Shown: piece after piece, positions 10,425-19,780 of the stretch
Layout of the letters: the number at the start of each line of letters is the position of its first letter
Numbering within the stretch: position 1 is the first letter of the stretch
NCBI GenBank assembly: GCA_965212505.1
Contig: OZ243123.1
Span: forward strand, 2,976,001-3,040,000
Length of the DNA stretch: 64,000 nt
Source: JAHEKO01 sp965212505
Lineage (GTDB): Bacteria > Acidobacteriota > Thermoanaerobaculia > Multivoradales > JAHEKO01
Direction of reading: 5' to 3'
Notes under the pieces: generated by a model
Seen by the model: the letters and a program-made list of their open reading frames with translations, nothing else
What the model was told of the DNA's origin: nothing
The model's database searches: none
Translations under genes and position numbers: made by a program

Positions 10425-12206
10425 ATGGGTATGCCACGCGTCAAGGAGCCTGCTTCAGGTGCCGCTCGCCTCGCCAGCCTGCTTCTCGCAGTGCTCGTCA
10501 CGCTCGCGGCCCTCGTCTCGGCCCAAGAGGAGAGCGAGGGAGAGCTGACTGCCGATGAGGAACACGAACGGCTCTTCCTAGAGGACCGCTTCCCGTCGGC
10601 CGCGACCTGCGCGACCTGCCACCCTGCGCACTACCGGCAATGGTCGGTCTCGCCGCACGCCTATGCCCAGATGAGCCCGATATTCAACGCCATGCACGGG
10701 ACCATCCTGCGCCTCACCAACGGCACCAACGGCGACTTCTGCATTCGATGCCACACACCGGTGGGCATGAACCTGGAAGAGCCGGAGTTCATGAGCAACA
10801 TGGACCGGCACCCCACGTCGCGAGAGGGCATCACCTGCATCGTCTGCCATCGGCAGAACCGCGCTTACGGCAAACTGAGCGGGCGGCTGGCATTGGTCGA
10901 GGGCAGCCTCTTCGATCCCGTCTTCGGTCCGAGCGGCAACGACGAGGTCGCACGAGTGATCGAGAGCCCCGAGTATCGGGTCAATGCGGATCCGAGTCGA
11001 CCCGGTCGCTCGATCCACGGCAGCGCCGAGAAGTTCTTCCAGCTGACCACCTCGGGCTTCTGCGGCACCTGTCACGACGTCAACCTGGTGAACGGATTCC
11101 GACTGGAGGAGGCGTTCAGCGAGTTCAAGACGTCTCCTGCGGCGAAGGAGGGTATCTCTTGCCAAGACTGCCACATGGGCACCGACCCCGGCGTGCCATC
11201 CGGCTACGCTCACGGCCCAGCGGCGGTCGTGGGACGCAGGGAGACCCAGGCTCGCAAGCTGACCGATCACATGTTCGTAGGTCCCGACTACTCCATCGTC
11301 CATCCGGGAATCTTCCCGCACAATACGGCGGCCTCGGAGCTCGCCACTATTCGCCAGTGGCTGACGTTCGATCACGAAGCCGGCTGGGGCGCCGACGAGT
11401 TCGAGGCAGACCTACCGGAGGGGTACGACTTCCCTGATCACTGGAGCTCTGCCGACGACCGCTACGACGCGCGAGACATCCTTGACGACAACCAGGCTCT
11501 GCTTGCCGAAGCTGACGCGGCGCGGCTCAAGGTCCTGCGCGCCGGCTACAAGTTGAATGAACTCGAGGTCCTCGAGCAGAGTGACAAACAGCTGTCGTTC
11601 CGCGTTCGTGTGAGCAACGGCACCAACGGACACGGCGTCCCCACCGGTTTCGACGCCGAACGGCTCGTCTTCCTGCAGGTCACCGTGCGCGACCGCAACG
11701 GCGAGACTGTCTTCGAATCGGGCGACCTCGACCCCAACGGAGACGTCCGCGACAGCCATTCCCTCTACGTTCACAACGGCGAGCTACCGCTCGACAAGTT
11801 CCTCTTCAGCCTGCAGTCGCGTTTTGTGACCCGGATGGTCCGCGGTGGCGAGCGGGAGCAGGTTCTAGCAGTCAACTATTCGCCCGATCCGCTTCCCTTC
11901 CTGCGACCGTCGACCTCCTCGACGATTCTGACCGGCCGCCCGGCGGGCGCGCGCAAACACAAGCAGAACATCGAGCCGCTCGGACACCGTTGGGCCAAGT
12001 ACAAACTCAGAGGGCCCGGCCTGAACGCCGGAGCGCCCTACTCGGTCGAACTGCGCCTCATCGCCGGGATGATCCCGGTCAACCTGATCTACGAGATCAA
12101 GGACGTCGGCTTCGACTACACGATGAGCGCCCGCGAGGTGGCGGAGCGGGTTGTCGCCGGGCACCAGGTGCTCTGGGAGCGCACCGAGAAGATCGAGGCA
12201 CCGTGA
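10425..12206 (+). CDS. Secreted pentahaem c-type cytochrome with C-terminal beta domain
   Basis: 593 aa from the ATG at 10425 with GGAGG 6 nt upstream. Signal peptide about 1-33 (ending VSAQ). Five CXXCH haem sites start at C62, C106, C138, C213 and C246; the first three are arranged as in cytochrome c554-type domains. Residues about 320-590 carry no haem and read as a beta-rich domain (DKQLSFRVRVSNGTNGHGVP). No lipobox, so periplasmic or exported. First gene of a seven-gene operon whose next gene overlaps by 4 nt (GTGA). Likely an electron-transfer partner of the outer-membrane barrel that follows; not matched to a named cytochrome. Confidence 0.9.
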   Translation: MGMPRVKEPASGAARLASLLLAVLVTLAALVSAQEESEGELTADEEHERLFLEDRFPSAATCATCHPAHYRQWSVSPHAYAQMSPIFNAMHGTILRLTNGTNGDFCIRCHTPVGMNLEEPEFMSNMDRHPTSREGITCIVCHRQNRAYGKLSGRLALVEGSLFDPVFGPSGNDEVARVIESPEYRVNADPSRPGRSIHGSAEKFFQLTTSGFCGTCHDVNLVNGFRLEEAFSEFKTSPAAKEGISCQDCHMGTDPGVPSGYAHGPAAVVGRRETQARKLTDHMFVGPDYSIVHPGIFPHNTAASELATIRQWLTFDHEAGWGADEFEADLPEGYDFPDHWSSADDRYDARDILDDNQALLAEADAARLKVLRAGYKLNELEVLEQSDKQLSFRVRVSNGTNGHGVPTGFDAERLVFLQVTVRDRNGETVFESGDLDPNGDVRDSHSLYVHNGELPLDKFLFSLQSRFVTRMVRGGEREQVLAVNYSPDPLPFLRPSTSSTILTGRPAGARKHKQNIEPLGHRWAKYKLRGPGLNAGAPYSVELRLIAGMIPVNLIYEIKDVGFDYTMSAREVAERVVAGHQVLWERTEKIEAP

Positions 12207-13636
12207 GTCTGTCGATCGCGAGCCTGCTACTGACCCTCTCGGTGCTGAGCGCCGACTCGGAGACGGGCGGCGACGACTCGCACGCCAAGCACTCGAGTCG
12301 CCTGCCCGACGAGGCGATCGAGCTGCAACTCGAAGGCTTCCCGGAACGCCCTGGATTCCTACTCGAGCTCGGCAACCCCTACCTCGGCACCGGCCGCATC
12401 GAGAAGGGCGTCCGGCTGCCGACCGGCGCGATCTGGCAGCCGACTCTGATCGCGTTCGGAACCTTCCGGATCGCCGGCCAGACCTTCGAAACGACGGACC
12501 TCACGGGCGCCGGTGACGATCGGACGTCGGAGCTGACAGCGCGACTCGACCTCTTCTTCAACTTGCAGCTCTCCGGCACCGAGCGCCTCGTCATCGGCTT
12601 CCGTCCATTCGACACGAACGGTCGATTCACAAGCTACCTGTTCGAGCCGAGCCAACCGAGCGGGGATCGCACGCGAGAGGAGTTCGACGGCGACATCGAG
12701 ACCTTCTACTTCGAGGGGGACTTCGGCGAGATCTTCCCCAACCTCGACAAGGAGGACTTCGGCCGCACCGACCTCGGCTTCGCTCTCGGGCGCCAGCCGT
12801 TGACGTTTCAAGAGGGAATGCTGATCGGCGACTCGATCGACGGCGCAGGCTTCACTCGCAACACGTTGCTCCCCCGAGGGACCTCGAACTACCGCATGAC
12901 CTTCTTCGCCGGTGTCGACAACATCCATCGTCATGCCGGCACTGGCGGCCCCAACCTCGAGGATCCCGACGCCGAACTGTTCGCGGTGCTCACGTCCACC
13001 GACTTCCGTCGCTCGACGGTCGACGTCGATCTCGCCTACGTCACGGGCAGCGATGTCACCGGGGACCTGATCGCCGTCGGCGTCAGCGCGGTGCAGCGTA
13101 TCGGCAAATTCAACACCTCCTTCCGACTGCTCGCTTCCTCCGCGGTCGACGAGACGACGGCCTTCAGCACCGACGGCGCTCTGCTCTTCTCCGAGGTGTC
13201 GTGGACACCCCACTACAGCCACGATCTCATCTACTTCACAACCTTCCTCGGCGTCGACGAGTTCTCGCCGGCGGCCCGCGGCCCGTCTGCGGGAGGTCCA
13301 CTCGGAAGGGCTGGCATCACCTTTGCCGCCGTCGGCATCGGTAGCTATGGGGCGCCGCTCAGCAATCGCTCGCGCGACGTGGCCGGCGGAGCCTTCGGCT
13401 ACCAGAAGTTCTTCGGATCGCTCAAGAGGCGACAACTGCTCACCGAGGTCGGCGTGCGAGTCGGAACCCAGAGCTCGGAAGCCTCGGCGGCGGCCCTTTC
13501 CGCCCGCTACCAAGCGGCGATGGGCCGACGTTTTGTCCTGGTGCTCGACGGCTTCGCGGCCCGCAACGAGGGACTCGGCGACCTGCCGAATGAGACACGC
13601 GTCGGCGGCCGCCTGGAGCTGCTACTCAAGTTTTGA
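12203..13636 (+). CDS. Predicted outer-membrane beta-barrel protein
   Basis: 477 aa from a GTG at 12203 that overlaps the previous stop (GTGA). A short hydrophobic signal (SLSIASLLLTLSVLSADS) is followed by alternating amphipathic strands joined by short turns, few cysteines, and a C-terminus ending in phenylalanine (LELLLKF), all usual for outer-membrane barrels. No haem motif. Lying between two multihaem cytochromes, it is a good candidate for the porin of a porin-cytochrome conduit, although no similarity to MtrB, OmbB or PioB can be claimed by eye. The frame is open upstream to 11990, but that part is antisense-like arginine-rich reading inside the cytochrome gene. Confidence 0.65.
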   Translation: MSLSIASLLLTLSVLSADSETGGDDSHAKHSSRLPDEAIELQLEGFPERPGFLLELGNPYLGTGRIEKGVRLPTGAIWQPTLIAFGTFRIAGQTFETTDLTGAGDDRTSELTARLDLFFNLQLSGTERLVIGFRPFDTNGRFTSYLFEPSQPSGDRTREEFDGDIETFYFEGDFGEIFPNLDKEDFGRTDLGFALGRQPLTFQEGMLIGDSIDGAGFTRNTLLPRGTSNYRMTFFAGVDNIHRHAGTGGPNLEDPDAELFAVLTSTDFRRSTVDVDLAYVTGSDVTGDLIAVGVSAVQRIGKFNTSFRLLASSAVDETTAFSTDGALLFSEVSWTPHYSHDLIYFTTFLGVDEFSPAARGPSAGGPLGRAGITFAAVGIGSYGAPLSNRSRDVAGGAFGYQKFFGSLKRRQLLTEVGVRVGTQSSEASAAALSARYQAAMGRRFVLVLDGFAARNEGLGDLPNETRVGGRLELLLKF

Positions 13637-15729
13637 CCGCTCCGCGCTCGCTGCTGCTTCTGGCGCTCACCGCCCTACCCGCATGGGGCCAGGAGCTGCC
13701 ATTCCTGGAGTACGCCCGCATCGACCCGCACAAGGTGATGACAGCGGAGTCTTGTGGAGAGTGCCACGCCGCCGAGTTCGAGGTCTGGAAACGAACGCCC
13801 CACGCAACGGGCTTCAAGGCGCTCCACCGCAAACCCCGCGCGGAGCAGATCGCATCGAAACTAGGCTTCCGCCTCATCAAGAGGGAGAGCTTCTGTTTTA
13901 CCTGTCACTACACGCCGGAGGTCGACGACGACGCGATCCGGGTCGTCTCCGGGGTCTCGTGCGAGTCGTGCCACGGCGCCGGCCTGGACTGGATCGACCT
14001 GCACAACGACTACGGCGGCGCAGCCGATCATCATGGGGAGAGTGACGAACATCGCCGGGCGCGCATCGAGCGCAGTCGCGCCGCGGGTATGCGCCGTCCG
14101 TCGGATCTCTACCCGGTGGTCGCCAACTGTTTCAGCTGCCACACGGTTCCCAACGAGGAGTTGGTGAACGTCGGCGGCCACAGCACCGGGAGCGCCTCCT
14201 TCGAGTTCGTCGAATGGTCGCAAGAGCGCATTCGGCACAACTTCCTCGACTCGTTCAAGAGCGGCGCGGCGCCCGTGAACGCGGAACGCCCGATGTCGCG
14301 CAAGCGGCAGATGTACGTCGTCGGACGGGCGCTCGACCTCGAGTACAGCCTGCGCGGCATGGCCGAAGCGCAGAAGAGCGGCATCTACTCGAAGTCGATG
14401 GCGCGACGCATCCGCAGCGCGCTAGCAGAGATCCAAGCGATCGCCCGCAGCACAGACCTGCCGACGGTCGACGAGATGGTGGCGACCGTGCGCTCTGTCA
14501 AGGCGGTGCCGAACAATCGGCAGGCGCTGCTCCAGGCGGCCGAGCGCGTCGGCGCGGCGACGCAGCGGTTTCTGGGAGGAGACGGAACGAACCTGGCGGC
14601 GCTCGATCCGCTGGTGCTCGGCACGGCGCCGGCGGCAGAGCCCGCGTACTCGGCTCCGGTCGCGGTCGCAGTCACGGACGCCGGCAGCCCGAGCGCGCCC
14701 AGCGAACCGACCGCGACGCCTGCCGTCTCTACGCCCTCCTCCACTGCCTCGTCGCCGGCACCGCCGGCGACGTCCAAGAGCGCCCGAGCCACGCCCACCG
14801 TAGAAGGGGCCTTCAAGACCCGCGTGCACGCCCCCTCGGATCACGGCACTCTCGGACCCGCATCGTGCGGGGGCTGCCATACCGAGCAGAACGAGTGGTG
14901 GTTTGATCACCCTCACTCCCTGTCCGTAGACCCGTTCTTCGCCGGCGAGACGCGGAACCTGCAGATCGCCCGGCTCTACGGCCTCTCACCCGCACAGATG
15001 ACCCGCGGCAACCAGATCTGCATGGACTGCCACGGCACGGTCGTTTCGGGCAAAGAGACCCGCGACGTGCTGGACGGTGTGGGCTGCGAGTCATGTCACG
15101 GGCCCGCAAACGATTGGCTCGAGCCCCACAAGGTCGAAGGCGGCGGTACCGGTGCAAATCGCCCCGGCTACCTCGAAGCTCTCCGCCTCGGCAAGACGGA
15201 CCTCAAACGCCTCGACGTGCGAGCCCGGGTCTGTACCGACTGTCACTACATCACCGAGCCGCGACTGCTGTCCGCCGGACATCCGTCGGGCGCGGACTTC
15301 GACTACGCCGCGGGGATGGGCAGTGTGCGCCACTGGCAAGAGCCGCTCGCCCCGGAACGAACGATTACCACCGCGGTCGAGGCGGCGCTCGCAGCCCGCG
15401 GGCCGGTACCGCGGGTGCGGATTGCAACTCCGGAGCCGGTGCAAGCGACCGCCGTCGCCTCGGCGCCATCGAGCCCCGTCCTCAGGCGGTCTTCATCGGC
15501 TCGGACGACACCCCGCAGAACGGTCCCCGAGTTGGCTCAGTCGCGAGTGCTTCGCGCCCGCCCGCACGTCAACGTGGCGGCCGCCGGCTCCGTAGCGGTC
15601 ACGACCCCCCTCTTGGAGCCCTTCCCCGAGATCGACGACACGACGTCGATCGAAGACGTGTTGCTGCTCCTCAAAGAACGGCTCGCCCGTCTCTACCAGG
15701 GAACCACCGGAGGTACAGCCGATGAGTGA
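13633..15729 (+). CDS. Octahaem c-type cytochrome made of two tetrahaem modules
   Basis: 698 aa from a TTG overlapping the previous stop (TTGA). Signal peptide about 1-20. Eight CXXCH sites fall in two similar halves: C41, C88, C110, C166 and C412, C463, C485, C534. Spacing between sites is 47/22/56 in the first half and 51/22/49 in the second, and both have CESCHG followed by a tryptophan, so an internal duplication is clear. A linker rich in Ala, Pro, Ser and Thr (about 333-390) separates the modules, and a similar tail ends the protein. The fold of each half resembles cytochrome c554 domains. Role: long-range periplasmic electron transfer. Confidence 0.9.
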   Translation: MTAPRSLLLLALTALPAWGQELPFLEYARIDPHKVMTAESCGECHAAEFEVWKRTPHATGFKALHRKPRAEQIASKLGFRLIKRESFCFTCHYTPEVDDDAIRVVSGVSCESCHGAGLDWIDLHNDYGGAADHHGESDEHRRARIERSRAAGMRRPSDLYPVVANCFSCHTVPNEELVNVGGHSTGSASFEFVEWSQERIRHNFLDSFKSGAAPVNAERPMSRKRQMYVVGRALDLEYSLRGMAEAQKSGIYSKSMARRIRSALAEIQAIARSTDLPTVDEMVATVRSVKAVPNNRQALLQAAERVGAATQRFLGGDGTNLAALDPLVLGTAPAAEPAYSAPVAVAVTDAGSPSAPSEPTATPAVSTPSSTASSPAPPATSKSARATPTVEGAFKTRVHAPSDHGTLGPASCGGCHTEQNEWWFDHPHSLSVDPFFAGETRNLQIARLYGLSPAQMTRGNQICMDCHGTVVSGKETRDVLDGVGCESCHGPANDWLEPHKVEGGGTGANRPGYLEALRLGKTDLKRLDVRARVCTDCHYITEPRLLSAGHPSGADFDYAAGMGSVRHWQEPLAPERTITTAVEAALAARGPVPRVRIATPEPVQATAVASAPSSPVLRRSSSARTTPRRTVPELAQSRVLRARPHVNVAAAGSVAVTTPLLEPFPEIDDTTSIEDVLLLLKERLARLYQGTTGGTADE

Positions 15730-17362
15730 GTCGATCCCGGCACCAGAGCTCGACAAGACCGACATCAAACGCTCCGAGTTACACCGCGACCGCTGGAGTT
15801 CGTTCGAGAGCCAGGGCGGGATCGTCGAGATCGCGGATCGTCTCGACGCGGCGGCGCTCAAGGAGTTCGAGATCTTCGAGGGCTACGACGACCGCTTCCT
15901 CGAGAAGGTCAGTCATGACGTGTCGCTGGTCACCTGGGAGGAGGGCTCGGTCCTCTTCGAGCAGGGGACGTACATCGATCTGGCGTTCTTCGTCGTGAGC
16001 GGGGAGGTCGAGGTCTGGATCGAAGGGGGTGAGGACGAATACGGCGGCACTCGCCCGATCTTCGACCACACGCGCACCGTGATCCAGCAAGCGGAGGAAC
16101 AGTCGGCGGCACCGATCGACGCCACCACCTACTTGAGAACGGGAACTCGCGTCAGCGATCACGAGATCACCCTCCTCGCGACGATGGACTTCGACCTTCC
16201 CCGCCATTCGGCCGCCCGCCTCGGAGCCGGCGAGGTCTTCGGAGAAATTGGTGCCCTCAGCGGCTGGCCACAATCGGTCACCGCTCGCACGAAGGCGGTC
16301 ACCCAGTTGATCCAGATCCGAATGCCGGCGCTGCGACTGATGAAGCGCAAGTCGAAGGAGCTCAAGGAGCGCCTCGACCGGCTCTACCGCGACCGCTCGC
16401 TGACCGTTCAGCTCAAGAACACGCCGGTCTTCCGACTGTGCACGCAGATGTTCCTCGACGCCCTGGCGGAATCGGTCGAGCTCGTCTCTCTCGAGCCGTC
16501 CGAAGTGCTCGTTCGAGAGGGCGAACCGGCCAACGACCTGTACGTCGTGCGATCCGGCTTTGTCAAGCTCGTGCAGAGCTTCGAGGATGGCGAGCTGGCC
16601 GTCTCGTACCTATCGAAAGGGATGACCCTGGGCGACGTCGAGCTCCTGGTTCCGGAAGTCGACAACTGGCAGGTGACGGCCGAGTCCGTCGAGTACTCCG
16701 AGCTCGTCCGCGTACCCGGCAAGATCTTCGACCAGATGCTGAAGTCGAACCCGGCTCTGGCGGAGGTCTTGTGGGGCGCGGCGACGGAGCGGATTCGCGA
16801 GACCGGAGCCGCCCGGCGTCATGTTCCGCACTCCGAGTTCATCGAGGTGGCCCTCGAGAACGGCCTCGTGCAGGGCAACAGCATTCTGGCCATCGACCTG
16901 AACCAGTGCACCCGCTGCGACGACTGCGTCAAGGCGTGCGCCGACACCCACGGCGGTCGGCCTCGTTTCGTCCGGGAGGGCAACCGCTATCAGAACCTCC
17001 TGATCGCCAAGTCCTGCTATCACTGCCGCGACCCGGTCTGCCTCGTCGGGTGCCCAACCGGCGCCATCCACCGCGCCGGAGCGAGCGATGTCGTGACGAT
17101 CGAAGAGGAGATCTGCATCGGCTGCTCGACCTGCTACCGCAACTGTCCGTACGACGCCATCGTCATGTGGGACACCGAGGAGACGTGGCCCGACGACATG
17201 GTTCCAAGCGGCCTGCGCGGCAAGGATCGACGCGCTGCCAGCAAGTGTGATCTGTGCTTCGACACTGGTCATGAGCCGGCCTGCGTCGAAAACTGTCCCC
17301 AGGGATGTGCCTTCCGCATCGGCTCGGTGAACCAGTTCCGCCAACTTCTCCAACAGTCTTGA
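15722..17362 (+). CDS. Two cyclic-nucleotide-binding domains fused to a four-[4Fe-4S] ferredoxin
   Basis: 546 aa, ATG overlapping the previous stop by 8 nt, no signal peptide, so cytoplasmic. CRP-like domain 1 (about 45-205) has the phosphate-cassette features GEVFGEIGALSG and R189, but also an extra loop of about 55 residues (103-158). CRP-like domain 2 (about 235-365) lacks them (GMTLGDVELL, no Arg) and is probably non-binding. A HycB/DmsB-like ferredoxin follows with four cysteine quartets: C396/399/402/406, C432/435/440/444, C465/468/471/475, C509/512/521/525. It likely passes electrons between a cytoplasmic donor and the cytochrome b encoded next, under ligand control. Confidence 0.88.
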   Translation: MSESIPAPELDKTDIKRSELHRDRWSSFESQGGIVEIADRLDAAALKEFEIFEGYDDRFLEKVSHDVSLVTWEEGSVLFEQGTYIDLAFFVVSGEVEVWIEGGEDEYGGTRPIFDHTRTVIQQAEEQSAAPIDATTYLRTGTRVSDHEITLLATMDFDLPRHSAARLGAGEVFGEIGALSGWPQSVTARTKAVTQLIQIRMPALRLMKRKSKELKERLDRLYRDRSLTVQLKNTPVFRLCTQMFLDALAESVELVSLEPSEVLVREGEPANDLYVVRSGFVKLVQSFEDGELAVSYLSKGMTLGDVELLVPEVDNWQVTAESVEYSELVRVPGKIFDQMLKSNPALAEVLWGAATERIRETGAARRHVPHSEFIEVALENGLVQGNSILAIDLNQCTRCDDCVKACADTHGGRPRFVREGNRYQNLLIAKSCYHCRDPVCLVGCPTGAIHRAGASDVVTIEEEICIGCSTCYRNCPYDAIVMWDTEETWPDDMVPSGLRGKDRRAASKCDLCFDTGHEPACVENCPQGCAFRIGSVNQFRQLLQQS

Positions 17363-17370
17363 TCGCCGAC

Positions 17371-18207
17371 ATGACGACACCCCATCACCGCTCTGCCTCG
17401 AGAAGGAACCGCTGGCTCGTCGCCACGGCGCTCGGGGTTCTCGTCTGCCTCGGGGTCTTCGCTGCCAACGTGCTGACCGCCGACGTTCATTCGAGCAACG
17501 TCTGGGGGGTCTCCTACGGCATCGCTGCCACCGTCTTCCTGCTGGCGGCCGCGATCTACGGAGTGAGGCGACGCGCGATGAAGCTCGCCACCCGGCGCGG
17601 CCTCGGCTCGGCGCGGGCCTGGCTCGGCTTCCACACCTTCACGGGAACGCTCTTCCTCCTCTCGATGCTGATGCACAGCGGCTTCGGGCTGCCCGAGGGC
17701 TGGGTCACCTGGGGTCTCTGGCTGCTCGGCGTGTGGACCGTGCTCTCCGGCTTCGTCGGCCTCGGCCTGCAGCGCTGGATTCCGCGCCGGCTGACCTCGA
17801 GCCTGTCGATCGAAGTTCACTATCAACGCATTCCAGAGCTGGTCGACGACGCACGCGCTCGGGCCGACAAGCTCACCACCGACAGCGGCGAAACCGTACG
17901 CGGGTTCTACGAGCGGCGCGTCGCGCGCGCCTTCGAACCGGCTCGATGGAGCTGGTCCCACCTGCTGAGCAGTGCGGGCGAGGGCGGCAAGCTCCTCCGA
18001 GAGTTCGACTTCCTCTCAGCCAGACTGACCGGCGACGAGCGTCAGCGGCTCGAAGAGCTGCGGCGGCTGTTCCAGGCGAAGTCCGAAATGGACGCCCACT
18101 ACACGCTCCAGCGCGCTCTACGGCTCTGGCTCTACCTACATGTCCCTCCGACCCTGGCCTTGCTGGCACTGGTCGGTGTCCATGTGTTCACCGTCTTGTA
18201 CTACTAA
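17371..18207 (+). CDS. Dihaem cytochrome b-type membrane protein
   Basis: 278 aa from the ATG at 17371. Four or more membrane helices: about 16-34, 45-64, 84-103, 113-132 and 255-277. Two pairs of histidines spaced HX13H sit in helices 3 and 5 (H88/H102 and H257/H271), the geometry used to bind two b haems across a membrane. A soluble charged segment of about 110 residues (140-250) separates them. No match to a named subunit is obvious, but position between a ferredoxin and a membrane-anchored decahaem protein fits a quinone-linked or direct trans-membrane electron carrier. Starts 8 nt after the ferredoxin gene. Confidence 0.75.
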   Translation: MTTPHHRSASRRNRWLVATALGVLVCLGVFAANVLTADVHSSNVWGVSYGIAATVFLLAAAIYGVRRRAMKLATRRGLGSARAWLGFHTFTGTLFLLSMLMHSGFGLPEGWVTWGLWLLGVWTVLSGFVGLGLQRWIPRRLTSSLSIEVHYQRIPELVDDARARADKLTTDSGETVRGFYERRVARAFEPARWSWSHLLSSAGEGGKLLREFDFLSARLTGDERQRLEELRRLFQAKSEMDAHYTLQRALRLWLYLHVPPTLALLALVGVHVFTVLYY

Positions 18208-18210
18208 ACA

Positions 18211-19773
18211 GTGAAGAAACGTTCAGGTCAGAAAGGTACCTTTACGCCGGTCGAGCTGCCGGTCAGTCGCAAGTACGTCTTCCCCGCCTCTCGGCGGCGC
18301 CTCTTCTGGATCGGCGGAATCGCCGCGGTTGCGATCCTCGCCTTCGTCGGCCTAGATCAACTCCTGGGACGCGGCATGCTGGTCTCGAAGGGGCCGCTCT
18401 CCTCCAACCATGCGGGCTTCGGCAACGACTGCGGCAACTGCCACTTCGCGGAGGGTCGCACCGTGGCGGACGAGAAGTGCTCGACCTGTCACGAGAAATT
18501 CGGCGACGAGATCGGCGTCTTCACTTTCGCGTCCCACTATCTCTACCGCTCGGACGACTTCCGGCGCCTCGTGCCTTCAGAGCACGAGCGACCCTGTTTC
18601 ACCTGCCACACAGAGCACGAGGGACGGCAGGCCGAAATCACTCGGGTCTCGGACTCGCACTGCATCCAGTGTCACGACTTCGGCTCGTTCAACGAGCGGC
18701 ACCCTCAGTTCGACGTATTCACCGAAGGTGCGCCGCACGAGGCGTCGCTCGAGTTCGCACACGTCCATCACGTCCGAGAGGTAGCGAAGCGCGAGGGACT
18801 CGAGGACGTCGAGCGCGCCTGCCTCTACTGTCACAACGCCCGCCCGGACGGGCGTTCCTTCGAGCCCCTCGACTTCGACCGCCACTGCGATTCATGCCAT
18901 CTCACGGCCGGTATCGCCACGCCGGCGCTGCCGCTTCGCGACGGCGACGCACCGGGCATCGAGACGGTCGACACGATTCTGGCTCGCGGCACTCCCGGCA
19001 GCCGCTGGGCGCTCTTCTCCAACCCCAACGAGTTCCGCACACGGGGAGACACGATCGTCAAACGACCCGTGCACCACCGCGACCCGTGGATCGAAGAGAA
19101 CCTTCGCTCGCTGCGGCGCCTCCTCTTTGACGACGCTGGCCTCGCGGACCTCCTGGCGACCTCTCCCGACGCGCCACCGAACGAGCTCCGAGCGATGTAC
19201 GCCGAGGCGGTCGCGACACTGGAAGGTCAGGCGTTGGAGCTCCGCTCCAGCCCCGACGCCGCGGTGCAGGCCGAGCTCGGGAAAATCGACACAGCCCTAC
19301 GGGATCTCCGGCGGCGCCTCGACGACCCGTATGCACCCCTCGACGAGAGTCGGTTCCTCCTCGCCCTCGGGAATCCGCGAACCGACCTCGCCCCTGCGGA
19401 GAAGACCGCCATCGACGAGCTCGTCGCCGAGTTGACCACCCCCTGCCGGCAGTGCCACGTCGTCGAGAATGCCACCATCACGCGTGTGCAGTCCGACCAG
19501 CGGGTCCTCCGCCGCGCCGAGTTCGATCATCGAGCCCACATCGTGCAGCGCCGCTGCCTCGACTGCCACACGGAGATCCCGATGTCGGCGGCGCTGTCGA
19601 GCGCGGACGAGATTCCGCCCGACCTCGACCACGCCGGCATTCAGAACCTGCCGGGCATCGACACTTGCCGCGAGTGTCACACCGAGGCTCTCGCCGCGCA
19701 GGCCTGCACCACCTGTCACCTCTTCCACCCCGACGAGTCGCGGCGCTCTGAGCTGCTCCTCTACCTGAACTGA
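18211..19773 (+). CDS. Membrane-anchored decahaem c-type cytochrome
   Basis: 520 aa from a GTG 3 nt after the cytochrome b stop. Uncleaved N-terminal anchor at about 30-50 (LFWIGGIAAVAILAFVGL), rest periplasmic. Ten CXXCH sites: six in the first half (CGNCH from C74, CSTCH, CFTCH, CIQCH, CLYCH, CDSCH) and four near the C-terminus (CRQCH, CLDCH, CRECH, CTTCH), separated by a haem-free, charged, mostly helical stretch of about 175 residues. Extra histidines such as HVHH and HH could act as distal ligands. Likely takes electrons from the cytochrome b and hands them to the soluble cytochromes. Confidence 0.88.
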   Translation: MKKRSGQKGTFTPVELPVSRKYVFPASRRRLFWIGGIAAVAILAFVGLDQLLGRGMLVSKGPLSSNHAGFGNDCGNCHFAEGRTVADEKCSTCHEKFGDEIGVFTFASHYLYRSDDFRRLVPSEHERPCFTCHTEHEGRQAEITRVSDSHCIQCHDFGSFNERHPQFDVFTEGAPHEASLEFAHVHHVREVAKREGLEDVERACLYCHNARPDGRSFEPLDFDRHCDSCHLTAGIATPALPLRDGDAPGIETVDTILARGTPGSRWALFSNPNEFRTRGDTIVKRPVHHRDPWIEENLRSLRRLLFDDAGLADLLATSPDAPPNELRAMYAEAVATLEGQALELRSSPDAAVQAELGKIDTALRDLRRRLDDPYAPLDESRFLLALGNPRTDLAPAEKTAIDELVAELTTPCRQCHVVENATITRVQSDQRVLRRAEFDHRAHIVQRRCLDCHTEIPMSAALSSADEIPPDLDHAGIQNLPGIDTCRECHTEALAAQACTTCHLFHPDESRRSELLLYLN

Positions 19774-19780
19774 GGCGTCG

